Assembly: GCA_014379205.1 (NCBI GenBank)
Contig: JACMME010000157.1
Location: 1-64,000, forward strand
DNA from: Gemmatimonadaceae bacterium
GTDB taxonomy: Bacteria; Gemmatimonadota; Gemmatimonadetes; Gemmatimonadales; Gemmatimonadaceae
Length of the DNA stretch: 64,000 nt
Reading direction: 5' to 3'
Shown one piece after another: positions 52,423 through 60,720 of this stretch. Every line of letters begins with the position of its first letter. The first letter of the stretch is position 1. A program made the translations under genes and the position numbers. Under the pieces are notes generated by a model. The model was not told the origin of the DNA, ran no database searches, and worked only from the letters and a program-made list of their open reading frames with translations.

Positions 52423-54603
52423 ATGATCGCGAGCCTTCTTTCCAGATCTGTAAATACGCTGCCCAACCGCGTCCGCCTGGACGGACGCGTCCTTTTTCTT
52501 ACGGAAGAGGCTTCGTTGATTCGGCGTCAGCTGGCGGGGGAGGACCTCCAGTTCGACCCTGCGGCACCGGTGGGATCGCCACTGCGTCCTTCACTGCGTG
52601 ACAACATATCCACAGACGAGATCACACCAGCGTACATCTGCTACTACTTCGACGAGACACTTGGCGATTTCCCCTATCTGGGACTCAAGGCAAGCGATGA
52701 GTTTCCGATCGAGCGCGGCTCAGTCCGAAAGGGTGGCTTCGTGTGCAGCGTCTCCGGAAAGCGCCGGGGCAAGGGATCTTCCCGAGAGCAGTCCCCGTAC
52801 GCCGAGCTCATGGCGGGAATCAAGCTGGTCATCGCTGAGAATATCGAGCGGATATACAGGGAGAACTGCCAGAACCTCGGTGTCCTGACATCCACCGATT
52901 TCTCTCTCATCGAGCGTGTACGTGAAGGCGAAGAGATCCCGCTCTCGGTGTTTACCGAAGATGAGGGCGGCATCAGCAGAGGTATTATCGAACACGGCGG
53001 GCTGTTCAACTACAATGTCGCTCGGCTTCAGGGCAAAGCATTGGTGCCTGCCGTCGATACCCCTCCCCGCCCCATGACAATCGCGGAGAAGATTTTCGCG
53101 CGGCACTGGGTGACGGACGCCACTGCCGGTGAATCAGGTGTCGGCGCTGTTCGGCCAGGAGACCAGGGATTCGTTCGTACTGACATCCGATTCAGCCACG
53201 AGTATGTAACCCCCATGGCTGCCATTTTCTTCGATGAGCTTGTTGGCAGGAACGAGCCCGTCAACGATCCGTCGTCCATACTTTTCTTCCGGGACCATCT
53301 CACCTTTCTCGATCAGGTAATGCGCCCCGAGCACATCGAAATGGGACTACTCGATGTCGCCAATCAGCTGGAGGCCAAGCAGCGCGCCTTCGCGGCAGAC
53401 AAGGGCATCAAGTTGTATGGTGAGCTGGAAAAACGCGCTAACATCCATGGAGCGCTGGTATCGCAAGGCTCGGAGGCGATATGTCATTCAAAGATCCTCG
53501 AGGCGCACGCGCTTCCGGGTCAGGTAATAATCGGCTCTGATTCTCACACGCCACACGCCGGTGCGGTTGGGTGCGTCGCCTTCGGGGTTGGAACGACGGC
53601 AATTTTCAACTCCTGGATCACCAAAGACGTCCGGGTCGAGGTGCCCAAGTCGTTCAAGGTGAACGTGCGCGGGCAAAAGCCCTCCAACGTGACCGCCAAG
53701 GATTTCATGCTGGAGATGCTGCGTCACCCGTACATCAAGAATGGTGACGCTATCGGCCAGATCGTGGAATACGCCGGCGATGCCGTCTCCGGTCTCTCGG
53801 TTGACGAGCGCGCGACCATGACGAACATGGCGGCAGAAGTCGGAGCATTTACAGGGATCATCGCCCCCGATGAGCGAACTGTGGAGTACCTCGTGGCTCA
53901 GCGGGGGATGAGCGTCAAGGAAGCCAGGGCACTATGCGACGGTCTCTTTTCGGACCCCGGCGCGGATTACGTCAAAGTGATCGATATCGACGCCTCTGCA
54001 CTACGTCCCATGGTTGCTCTCCCGGGAGATCCCGGTAACGGCATGTACGTGGACGAGCTCGAGCACGAAGTCGCGGTTGATATTGCGTATGCGGGGAGCT
54101 GCACTGCCGGTAAGAAAGAGGACATGGACATGTACGCAAGCGTATTCCGCGAAGCCGCGGAGCTCGACCGAAAGGTCGCCGTCAGAACCTACATCCAGTG
54201 CGGTTCGAGAGATGTGTACCAATACTGTAAGGAACGCGGATATGACGAGATATTCCAGCGGGTTGGCGCGACGTTCATAGAGCCGTCCTGCGGCGCATGC
54301 ATCAACGCGGGTCCGGGCGTGTCGCGCACGAGAGAGGAAGTCACCATTTCCGCCATCAACCGAAACTTTCCGGGCCGCTCCGGTCCCGGGCAGCTATACC
54401 TCGCATCCCCGTACACTGTAGCGGCATCTGCACTCGCCGGCAGGATTGTCGAATGGAAAGCTGGAGGCGGTGGATCGGGAGTACCTCACCGCACACCCCC
54501 TGCCGAAGCCGCGATCTCTCCCGACTCCTCACCTGCAGCTTCGCGCACTCCCGCAGTCACTCCCTACCCCCCATCCCCTACTCCCCGCTCTGATGCGCGG
54601 TGA
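52423..54603 (+). CDS. Aconitase-family hydratase, swivel domain first
   Basis: About 726 residues from the first ATG (a TTG at 52369 is also in frame). The N-terminal 230 residues hold the swivel domain (SLRDNISTDEITPAY and GSSREQSPYAEL), and the [4Fe-4S] catalytic domains follow: IGSDSHTPHAGAVGC, AYAGSCTAGKKEDM and EPSCGACINAGPG, which supply the cluster Cys. The order swivel-catalytic is that of AcnB without its HEAT domain. Family members isomerise citrate or related tricarboxylates. The last 45 residues are Pro/Ser-rich and are encoded by a heptamer repeat. Confidence 0.85.
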   Translation: MIASLLSRSVNTLPNRVRLDGRVLFLTEEASLIRRQLAGEDLQFDPAAPVGSPLRPSLRDNISTDEITPAYICYYFDETLGDFPYLGLKASDEFPIERGSVRKGGFVCSVSGKRRGKGSSREQSPYAELMAGIKLVIAENIERIYRENCQNLGVLTSTDFSLIERVREGEEIPLSVFTEDEGGISRGIIEHGGLFNYNVARLQGKALVPAVDTPPRPMTIAEKIFARHWVTDATAGESGVGAVRPGDQGFVRTDIRFSHEYVTPMAAIFFDELVGRNEPVNDPSSILFFRDHLTFLDQVMRPEHIEMGLLDVANQLEAKQRAFAADKGIKLYGELEKRANIHGALVSQGSEAICHSKILEAHALPGQVIIGSDSHTPHAGAVGCVAFGVGTTAIFNSWITKDVRVEVPKSFKVNVRGQKPSNVTAKDFMLEMLRHPYIKNGDAIGQIVEYAGDAVSGLSVDERATMTNMAAEVGAFTGIIAPDERTVEYLVAQRGMSVKEARALCDGLFSDPGADYVKVIDIDASALRPMVALPGDPGNGMYVDELEHEVAVDIAYAGSCTAGKKEDMDMYASVFREAAELDRKVAVRTYIQCGSRDVYQYCKERGYDEIFQRVGATFIEPSCGACINAGPGVSRTREEVTISAINRNFPGRSGPGQLYLASPYTVAASALAGRIVEWKAGGGGSGVPHRTPPAEAAISPDSSPAASRTPAVTPYPPSPTPRSDAR
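54470..54592. repeat. Heptamer repeat at the aconitase 3' end
   Basis: A short G-rich left piece (GGATCGGGAGTACC near 54474) faces a C-rich arm with CACTCCC, CTACCCC and CCCATCC units (54546-54590). It matches the words at 26366-26475 and 46-127. It lies inside the aconitase frame and ends at the start codon of the hydrolase pseudogene. Confidence 0.7.
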
Positions 54604-55413
54604 GTTCGTCGATCTTGGCGGAGCGCGCCTGTATTACTATGCCGCCGGCACGCGAGGGTCTGGTGAGCCGCTCATCTTTCTGCACGGGTTCCCCACTTCT
54701 TCGCATGTTTGGCGCGACGTTGTACCGTTGGTGCCCGATGGCCATCGCGTCGTCGTCGTCGATCTTCTCGGCTTTGGCCGGAGTGACCAACCCCTCGGCA
54801 GAGATGTAAGCATCAAGGGGCACGCTGACCGGGTAGTTCAGCTTCTGGATTCTCTTCGTATTGAGCGAGCCGCAATCGTCGGGCACGATGTGGGTGGCGG
54901 CATTGCGCAACACCTGGCCATCCGGCATCCACGCGAACATCGAAAATATGTCTGATAAATTCGGTCGCATTCGCTAACTGGCCAACTAGAGACGTGAAGA
55001 TGGCGAAGGCGTCGCTTCCCCTGACGCGTCACCTGCCTTTCACGTGGATTCTGGGAATCTTGCGCGGCGATCTCCAACGGGGCTACGTCGAACACGAACG
55101 AGGACACCATTCCGTCGATCAATACGTGAAGCCCTTCGCTACACCAGAAGGGCGCGACGTTCTAGTGGAGCATCTTCTCGCGCTGGACCCATCTGAAACC
55201 GTTGCCCTCGGCGTCAGGCTCAAGGACATTGTTGCGCCCACCGCCATAGTGTGGGGCGCGCACGACCCTTTTCTCCCGACTTCCATCGCGCGGGAACTGC
55301 ATCAGGCAATTCCTGGATCCACGCTGGATATTGTACCGGACGTTCGGCACTTCACGCCCGAGGAAGCTCCTGAAACGGTTGGCGCAATCATCGAAAACTG
55401 GCTGGCCAGATAG
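54593..55413 (+). pseudogene. Alpha/beta hydrolase (haloalkane dehalogenase-like), one frameshift
   Basis: Two frames together give one protein. The first (54593-54955): GGARLYYYAAGTRG, FLHGFPTSSHVWRD, VVDLLGFGRSD, VGHDVGGGIAQHLA (nucleophile region with Asp), ending HRKYV at a TGA. The second resumes with LINSVAFANWPTRDVK and runs to 55413 with IVWGAHDPFLP and VRHFTPEEAPE (acid and His). A single base lost at 54952/54953 (GTCTGATA where GTCCTGATA would keep the frame) separates them. May be a real mutation or a sequencing error. Confidence 0.8.
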
Positions 55414-55620
55414 AGCGTGGCGAACAAGCGCAGCAGCGCCTGAGCGGAGAATACAAACGCATTTCACAGGGACCGGGTAGCGTTGGGCAGGGTGTGCCAA
55501 GTGACGCTGACCGGGTCTGGCGCGTCGTGCGAGCACGAACGTGTCACGAAGGATCCCCCGGTGCACGGACAGAATCCGCGCAATCCTGCTGATCGTTTCG
55601 CGACACTCCCTGGAGATACG

Positions 55621-56157
55621 ATGCACCCATACGAGCGACTCGGCCCGTTTCTACGACATGTGCTATCTGGCCGGCCCCCCAAGGCTCGCACGATTTGGGT
55701 GACGGTTCTGGCATCGATGGGGGCTTTGATGCTGGCTGCGTGCGCAACAGTGGGTGGGTCCGCGAGCGAAGGCACATCCTTTCGCACCGAGTTGCCCGCC
55801 GACTCCGCCATTCGGATCGCCACAACACAGCTACAGATTCACGGTTATACCATTGGCGTTCGGGGCAAGGACATGATAACGACTGCCCCGCGAGCGGTTC
55901 CGCAGGACCTTCGGGCAGCCAAAGCCAAGCGTCCTGTTCGTCGCTGGGTTCTGCGCGTTCATGCCTCGCGTGTTATGCTCGGTGGCACCGAGGTTCATGT
56001 CGCTGGCTTTCTTGTTCCCGACGGCGCAACCGGAAACGGGAATCCTCCGCAGGGCGCGACGCGCGTAGAACAGGAGGATCGCCAGCTATTCAGCGAGGTA
56101 CGAGCGGTGGCTGGATGGGTTCGCGACGCTGCTCAGCGGAAGGCGCGCGGCGCGTAG
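55621..56157 (+). CDS. Hypothetical lipoprotein
   Basis: 178 residues from the ATG at 55621. The signal RTIWVTVLASMGALMLAAC ends in a lipobox Cys; a basic n-region of about 23 residues precedes it. The mature part has an alpha/beta pattern with IRIATTQLQIHGYTIG. Not recognised. Its 3' end overlaps the convergent DUF4015 gene by 68 bp. Confidence 0.65.
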   Translation: MHPYERLGPFLRHVLSGRPPKARTIWVTVLASMGALMLAACATVGGSASEGTSFRTELPADSAIRIATTQLQIHGYTIGVRGKDMITTAPRAVPQDLRAAKAKRPVRRWVLRVHASRVMLGGTEVHVAGFLVPDGATGNGNPPQGATRVEQEDRQLFSEVRAVAGWVRDAAQRKARGA

Positions 56158-57346
56158 CGGACGTGTCGGCCGGTTCCCCGGCTGGATCCGATCGCAGTGC
56201 GGAAAGGGTGTACACACTGCGCGGATTCCAGAGAATCCAGCTCATTATATCGTTGTCGTAGCCGGCCTTGATCTGGGCGCGGATTTCAGCGGCGCCATAC
56301 CTCGGCTTGCCCAGCGTGAAATCCTGATACCACGGTACGATCTTCCCGGCCTTTGGTATTCCCTGGCTTCGCCGTTTTGCGTCTTTGACCCCGCGATCGA
56401 TTATGTCGTATGGGTTGGCGTTGGGGTGCGCGATACGATAGCTGCCCGGCGCGTAGTGCGATGGGTACATCATCGGCAGCACTGCGTCAGCCGCGTCCAC
56501 GAAGCTTTCCCACTTCTGCCCGATGCCCATGTCGGTGGTATCGCTGACCGTAAGACCGAAGACATCGACTGTAAATGGCACGCCTAGCGGACGAATCCAT
56601 TCGCGTGTTTTCATGATTTGGTCGCGGATAACCTGGGCTCTCGGCCGGCCGGCCGAGAGTGGGAAGGTAGCCTCGCGCCATAACCGCTTCTCGTCTGGAA
56701 ATCGTACATAATCGAGCTGCACTTCACTGAATCCAAGGTTCACCGCTTCGCAAGCAAGGTCCGCGGCGTACCGCCAAACGTCATCCTGATGGGGATCCAG
56801 CCACGGATTTCCATTCTTGTCCAACCACGGTTTGTCGGGGGCGTCCACTCGTTTTATCGACCAGCCGACCTTCTCCTCAGCGAGGAGCGGATCCTTCACA
56901 ACTACGATGCGGGCAATGGGATAGATGTTATGCGAGCGCATCGTGTCGAGTACCGCTCGCATTCGCTCGGCGCGCATTGGCATGAACGTGTCTGCTCCAA
57001 TCGCACGAGCGAGGGCTACACGCGATTTGTAAAGCACGTAACCACGATCATCTTTCACGTCTATGACGAGCGCGTTAATCTCCGTTGTTCGAGCGACCCC
57101 GATCAGCTGCCACATTTTCTGGCCCAGCGCGGCCCATCGATTCACATATAGACCGCGCACGGCAGGCGGACTCGGAACAAGCGGTGCTGCAGGGCGAAGG
57201 AGAGAGTCCGGCGAAGCACTTGAGTCCGCGGCGGCACCGCACGATGACGGCTCTCCGGCATGTGACGCGCCAGGCGCTGCCTGAGATTCCAGCTGGTGTG
57301 ACAGCATCACCAGCACCGCACTCGCTACAACCACGTTTCGAAGCAC
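56090..57346 (-). CDS. DUF4015 putative glycoside hydrolase, exported
   Basis: 418 residues from a GTG at 57346 (signal peptide LRNVVVASAVLVMLSHQLES). The body matches the DUF4015 barrel: RGLYVNRWAALG, INALVIDVKDDRGYVLY, EVQLDYVRFPDEK (acidic residues at a likely active site), VFGLTVSD and VLPMMYPSHYAPG. Family is thought to hydrolyse a bacterial polysaccharide. Longer upstream starts run through the C-terminal region of another gene, read in a different frame, so the downstream GTG was taken; the true start is not certain. Confidence 0.78.
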   Translation of the reverse strand: MLRNVVVASAVLVMLSHQLESQAAPGASHAGEPSSCGAAADSSASPDSLLRPAAPLVPSPPAVRGLYVNRWAALGQKMWQLIGVARTTEINALVIDVKDDRGYVLYKSRVALARAIGADTFMPMRAERMRAVLDTMRSHNIYPIARIVVVKDPLLAEEKVGWSIKRVDAPDKPWLDKNGNPWLDPHQDDVWRYAADLACEAVNLGFSEVQLDYVRFPDEKRLWREATFPLSAGRPRAQVIRDQIMKTREWIRPLGVPFTVDVFGLTVSDTTDMGIGQKWESFVDAADAVLPMMYPSHYAPGSYRIAHPNANPYDIIDRGVKDAKRRSQGIPKAGKIVPWYQDFTLGKPRYGAAEIRAQIKAGYDNDIMSWILWNPRSVYTLSALRSDPAGEPADTSATRRAPSAEQRREPIQPPLVPR

Positions 57347-57381
57347 GCGCGAAATGTAACTGGCTTGCCGGCGAACCTTGC

Positions 57382-58262
57382 TTAACGCGCCAACGAACCT
57401 TGATCGGTTGTTAACCGCCTCGAGGATCGTCCTCGCCGCCACAAGAAGAGGCACTTGCTCGCCACAAGGAGCCAAACCGCCAGAAGCACCTGACTGATCA
57501 CGGAGAATGCGGAAAGCTCCGTCGCGGAGCGACCCAGGGCCGTCTGGGCTGCGACAGCGAGAGTGCCTCCTAGCCACGCGATCCCGCTACGTGAACCATC
57601 GCTCTGCCGAACTAGGGGTTAATGAGGACCGGTTTAGCAGGAGGGCTATGAGCGGCACCGCCTGGAGGCCATGAAACCCAGGCGCGTGCAGTGGAAGAAT
57701 ATTCCCGCCTTCGCCGGTGAGCCGACTCTGAACCGCGCTCATCCACAGGCCAGCACCAAAGCCCAGCATCGTGGTCGCGGATCCATAGCGCATGCCAAAC
57801 AGAAGGAGCGGATCTCTTCCGGGCGCAGGGCCGCGGAACAGCTTCACGGCGAGTACGATGAACGTTACGATGAGACCCATGGCGGTCAGGAACAACAGGA
57901 TCCCAACCGCAACGTCAGTCAATGTGCCCCAACCGGGTGAAACGGGGATCGAGTCCGCGAAGCACCTGAATCGTCTCGGCGCCGTACGCATACAGCGTGA
58001 GGCCGATGGTCCATCCTCGCCAATGCGCGCTGCCGCGTGGCGAAAAGGAGGCCAGGGGCGCGTAAAGCGCCAGCGTCAACACGTAGATACCCACCGCCGC
58101 GTTGAATGTGATTGCCTTGGTGAGATCACCTTCCGGAGGAATGAAGGAGCTCCCACGCAACCACATCACAAGTGCGCAAACAGCGGACAGAAGTAGACCG
58201 AGAACGCCAACAGAGGCGAGCAAGCGCTCTGTTGCAGCTGCGCGGCCTAGTGTCTTTAGCAT
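57382..58262 (-). pseudogene. Multi-pass membrane protein, two frameshifts
   Basis: Start ATG at 58262 overlaps the stop of the ABA4-like gene. Frame one: MLKTLGRAAATERLL, ending GLDPRFTRLGHID at a TGA (57915-57917). Frame two resumes at DVAVGILLFLTAMG and runs to about 57600 (LHAPGFHGLQAVPLIALLL). A third frame then continues with GIAWLGGTLAVAAQTALG and VLLAVWLLVASKCLFLW to a TAA at 57382-57384. One inserted T near 57914-57918 explains the first break. In the pieces at least seven hydrophobic segments can be seen. Family not named. Confidence 0.65.
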
Positions 58263-58711
58263 CAGCTGCCCGCTTGCGTATCGGCGCGCGGGCGCATCAG
58301 GCGGAGGAGAAGGTACGTGAGAAATCCAACCGGCCCGAACATGAAGGTGAGGAACAGGATTACTCACTGCACCACGACTGGTACGTACCGGCTCTGCATG
58401 TTGTCACGATAGATCACCATTCCGACCACCTGATCGAACGCCAGAATGTGAATCCACGCCAGCATGGCAATGTCTTCGCGCGCCAGAATCCGCATCACGC
58501 CGTCCACGCTTCCGAATTCGCTTATGACTCCGAATCCGTGAGATGAAAGTGATGCAACGATCCCGACGACGTACAACAGAGCTAGAAATGCAGGAAAAAT
58601 CGCCGATCGCGCCACTCGACGCGTGACAGTCCAGTTCGGCAGGAAGATGAGAAGAAGCCAGCCCGGGATCGCGAAAGCAGCGATCTCGAACAGCGAGCGA
58701 TACAGACTCAC
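58262..58711 (-). pseudogene. ABA4-like (DUF4281) membrane protein with in-frame TGA
   Basis: Reads MSLYRSLFEIAAFAIPGWLL through AWIHILAFDQVVGMVIYRD, the ABA4 signature, to a TGA at 58364-58366 (codon 116). In the same frame it continues VILFLTFMFGPVGFLTYLLL, the typical last segment of the family, and stops at 58262-58264, one base over the next ATG. Only the single TGA separates the two parts. ABA4 proteins act in carotenoid (neoxanthin) formation in plants; the bacterial role is unknown. Selenocysteine here is unlikely; nonsense mutation or error is more likely. Confidence 0.72.
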
Positions 58712-60633
58712 AATCTTCGCACTTCGTCCGCCGCTTCCAGCACGTGACCGATTTCCTTTGACAGCGCCCGGGCTTCGCGCGTAGCGGTTGTCACGTCCTC
58801 GAGAACAGCACCCACTCCGGAAGAGCGCAGCCTCACGAGATCCAGCCGCAGGTTACCGAGGGTGATACCGGCGCTCTCCAGCTGGCTTGCGACAGAAGCT
58901 CTCCTCTGTGCCAGATCGTGCAAGGTTGCCCGCTGTCGCTCGAGCAATGACAAGCGTCTCTCGTGATCGGTCGCTTCCTCGGGCTCACGCTTGACGTCTG
59001 TAATCCTTGCATCGATCGCAGCTCGCATTCCAGGTGAGACGTCGGCATCGAGACGGTGAAGCATCTGTGCCAGCGATGCCACCCGGTCCACGAGCGCTTC
59101 GACGGTCGGCGCGATCTCCGGTATCAGGGCGCGATCTTCCTTCGAAAGCATCTCGATTATGCCGAGAATGGCGATGCGATCAGACACAGCACGGCGCACC
59201 GCGACGCCGTAGCCCCCCTGAAGCACTTCCAGTGGCACCAGCTTCTCAGCCTGCTCCTCTGGTGACGCAATCTGTCGCGCAGAATTTCCCGACACCGAAG
59301 GCCTGCCCCCCGCACCGATTCTCCTGGAGCCAAAGATGTCGTTCCAGCCCAATCCATCCGCCCATAGCGTTCCCCATTGCTTTACGACTCCAACACTCAT
59401 GCCGAGGCCGGGAAAGATGAACCACGGAAAGCCTGGGGACGTGATCATGTTGATAGCGAAAAGAAATCCCGTCGTCGCGCCCGTCGCTACGAGGTTGCGC
59501 CTAAACGCGCGAACCCTGTCATCCACGGGCCTGGCTGCGAACGTCTCGAGGCTGTTGTCCTTACCGTCGCGGTGACGTTTCATGTCCTTGCGCCACTGCT
59601 TCTCAAGCGAACGCTGTACGTGCCTGGGAACTCCGGGCGCCGGAACTGGATAAGGCGGCGGGAGAACCGCATTGTGATAGGAACGTCCCGAGGCAGCATG
59701 CGAGTTTTTCGGAGGTTCAGCTTCCGGCGCGCGCTCCATGTTGCGGCGAGCCGCGGGCTGCTGATCCCGGTATCCCGCCCCTGGGGCTGCCGTGGTCGCA
59801 CCCGAGACCGCATCCCTGAACGATCCCGCGTCGGGCCAGCGGTCGGCCGGCCGCTTTGAGAGCGATCGCTCGATAGTCGTCGCAAGTTCAGCCGGTGTCT
59901 CGGGACGAAGGTCCCGCATGGGACGCGGCCGTTCGCTCAGGTGCTTCATTAGCATGGCCGGCGTGTTCGACGCCTTGAAGGGTGTTTCTCCGGCAAGCAT
60001 GTGATACGCGACGATTCCGAGCGAGTATATATCGCTGCGACCGTCCAGCTCACGGTCGCCGGTCGCCTGCTCGGGACTCATGTACGCCGGAGTTCCAACG
60101 GCGACACCCGTCACAGTGAGCCGCGAATCAGCTTCCGCCGCACGCGCAATACCGAAGTCGGTGACCATCGGACGTCCGCCGTGCCGGTCGAGCAGGATGT
60201 TGTCGGGCTTGATATCGCGGTGCACGACGCCGCGTGAGTGCGCATATGCCAATGCATCCGCCACGTCGCGCAGGATTCGGCGCGTCTCATCGATGCCGAG
60301 TCTTCCCTCGCGTGCGATGCGCTGGCCCACACTCTCACCATCCACCAGCGCCATGACGAAGAAGACGATGCCCCCTCGCTCGTCCACCGAATAGATGGGC
60401 ACGATGTTGGGATGGTTCAGCTGCGCCGACGTCTCCGCCTCGCGCATGAAGCGCGCACGAACATCGGAACGGAACGCGAGATCCGGGGGCAGTACTTTCA
60501 CCGCAACTTCGCGACGGAGGCGCAGATCGGTTGCACGATAGACGACAGCCATCCCGCCTCTTCCAAGCTCGTCGCCGACGTCGTACAAATCGCCAATCGC
60601 TGCGACCACGCGATCGTGCATTGGATCGGTCAT
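58708..60633 (-). CDS. Ser/Thr protein kinase with 2TM region and coiled coil
   Basis: 641 residues from the ATG at 60633 (MTDPMHDRV). Hanks-type kinase in the first 290: LGRGGMAVVYRATD (Gly loop), AVKVL (Lys), HRDIKPDN, DFGIA and GTPAYMSPEQ. After a Pro-rich linker come two hydrophobic segments (ATGATTGFLFAINMI and FPWFIFPGLGMSVG) and a long C-terminal coiled coil. No extracytoplasmic sensor domain: the loop is very short. Tail-to-head with its paralogue at 60721, and coupled (ATGA) to the ABA4-like gene. Confidence 0.88.
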   Translation of the reverse strand: MTDPMHDRVVAAIGDLYDVGDELGRGGMAVVYRATDLRLRREVAVKVLPPDLAFRSDVRARFMREAETSAQLNHPNIVPIYSVDERGGIVFFVMALVDGESVGQRIAREGRLGIDETRRILRDVADALAYAHSRGVVHRDIKPDNILLDRHGGRPMVTDFGIARAAEADSRLTVTGVAVGTPAYMSPEQATGDRELDGRSDIYSLGIVAYHMLAGETPFKASNTPAMLMKHLSERPRPMRDLRPETPAELATTIERSLSKRPADRWPDAGSFRDAVSGATTAAPGAGYRDQQPAARRNMERAPEAEPPKNSHAASGRSYHNAVLPPPYPVPAPGVPRHVQRSLEKQWRKDMKRHRDGKDNSLETFAARPVDDRVRAFRRNLVATGATTGFLFAINMITSPGFPWFIFPGLGMSVGVVKQWGTLWADGLGWNDIFGSRRIGAGGRPSVSGNSARQIASPEEQAEKLVPLEVLQGGYGVAVRRAVSDRIAILGIIEMLSKEDRALIPEIAPTVEALVDRVASLAQMLHRLDADVSPGMRAAIDARITDVKREPEEATDHERRLSLLERQRATLHDLAQRRASVASQLESAGITLGNLRLDLVRLRSSGVGAVLEDVTTATREARALSKEIGHVLEAADEVRRL

Positions 60634-60720
60634 GCCGGAAGCGTGAGTCGGGCGCCGCGCAGCGCGTGACGGCACTCGGGCACGGATATGAGGGCCGTCA
60701 CCGCGAACTCGCGAGCGCGG

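Noticed and set aside
57347-57577. Upstream extension of the DUF4015 gene to an ATG at 57577
   Set aside because: This stretch, read in another frame, encodes the hydrophobic C-terminus of the broken membrane protein, so the extension is a shadow.
58364-58366. Selenocysteine at the TGA of the ABA4-like gene
   Set aside because: No Cys/Sec position is known in this membrane segment, and no hairpin like that of the SelW gene was seen after the TGA; nonsense mutation is simpler.
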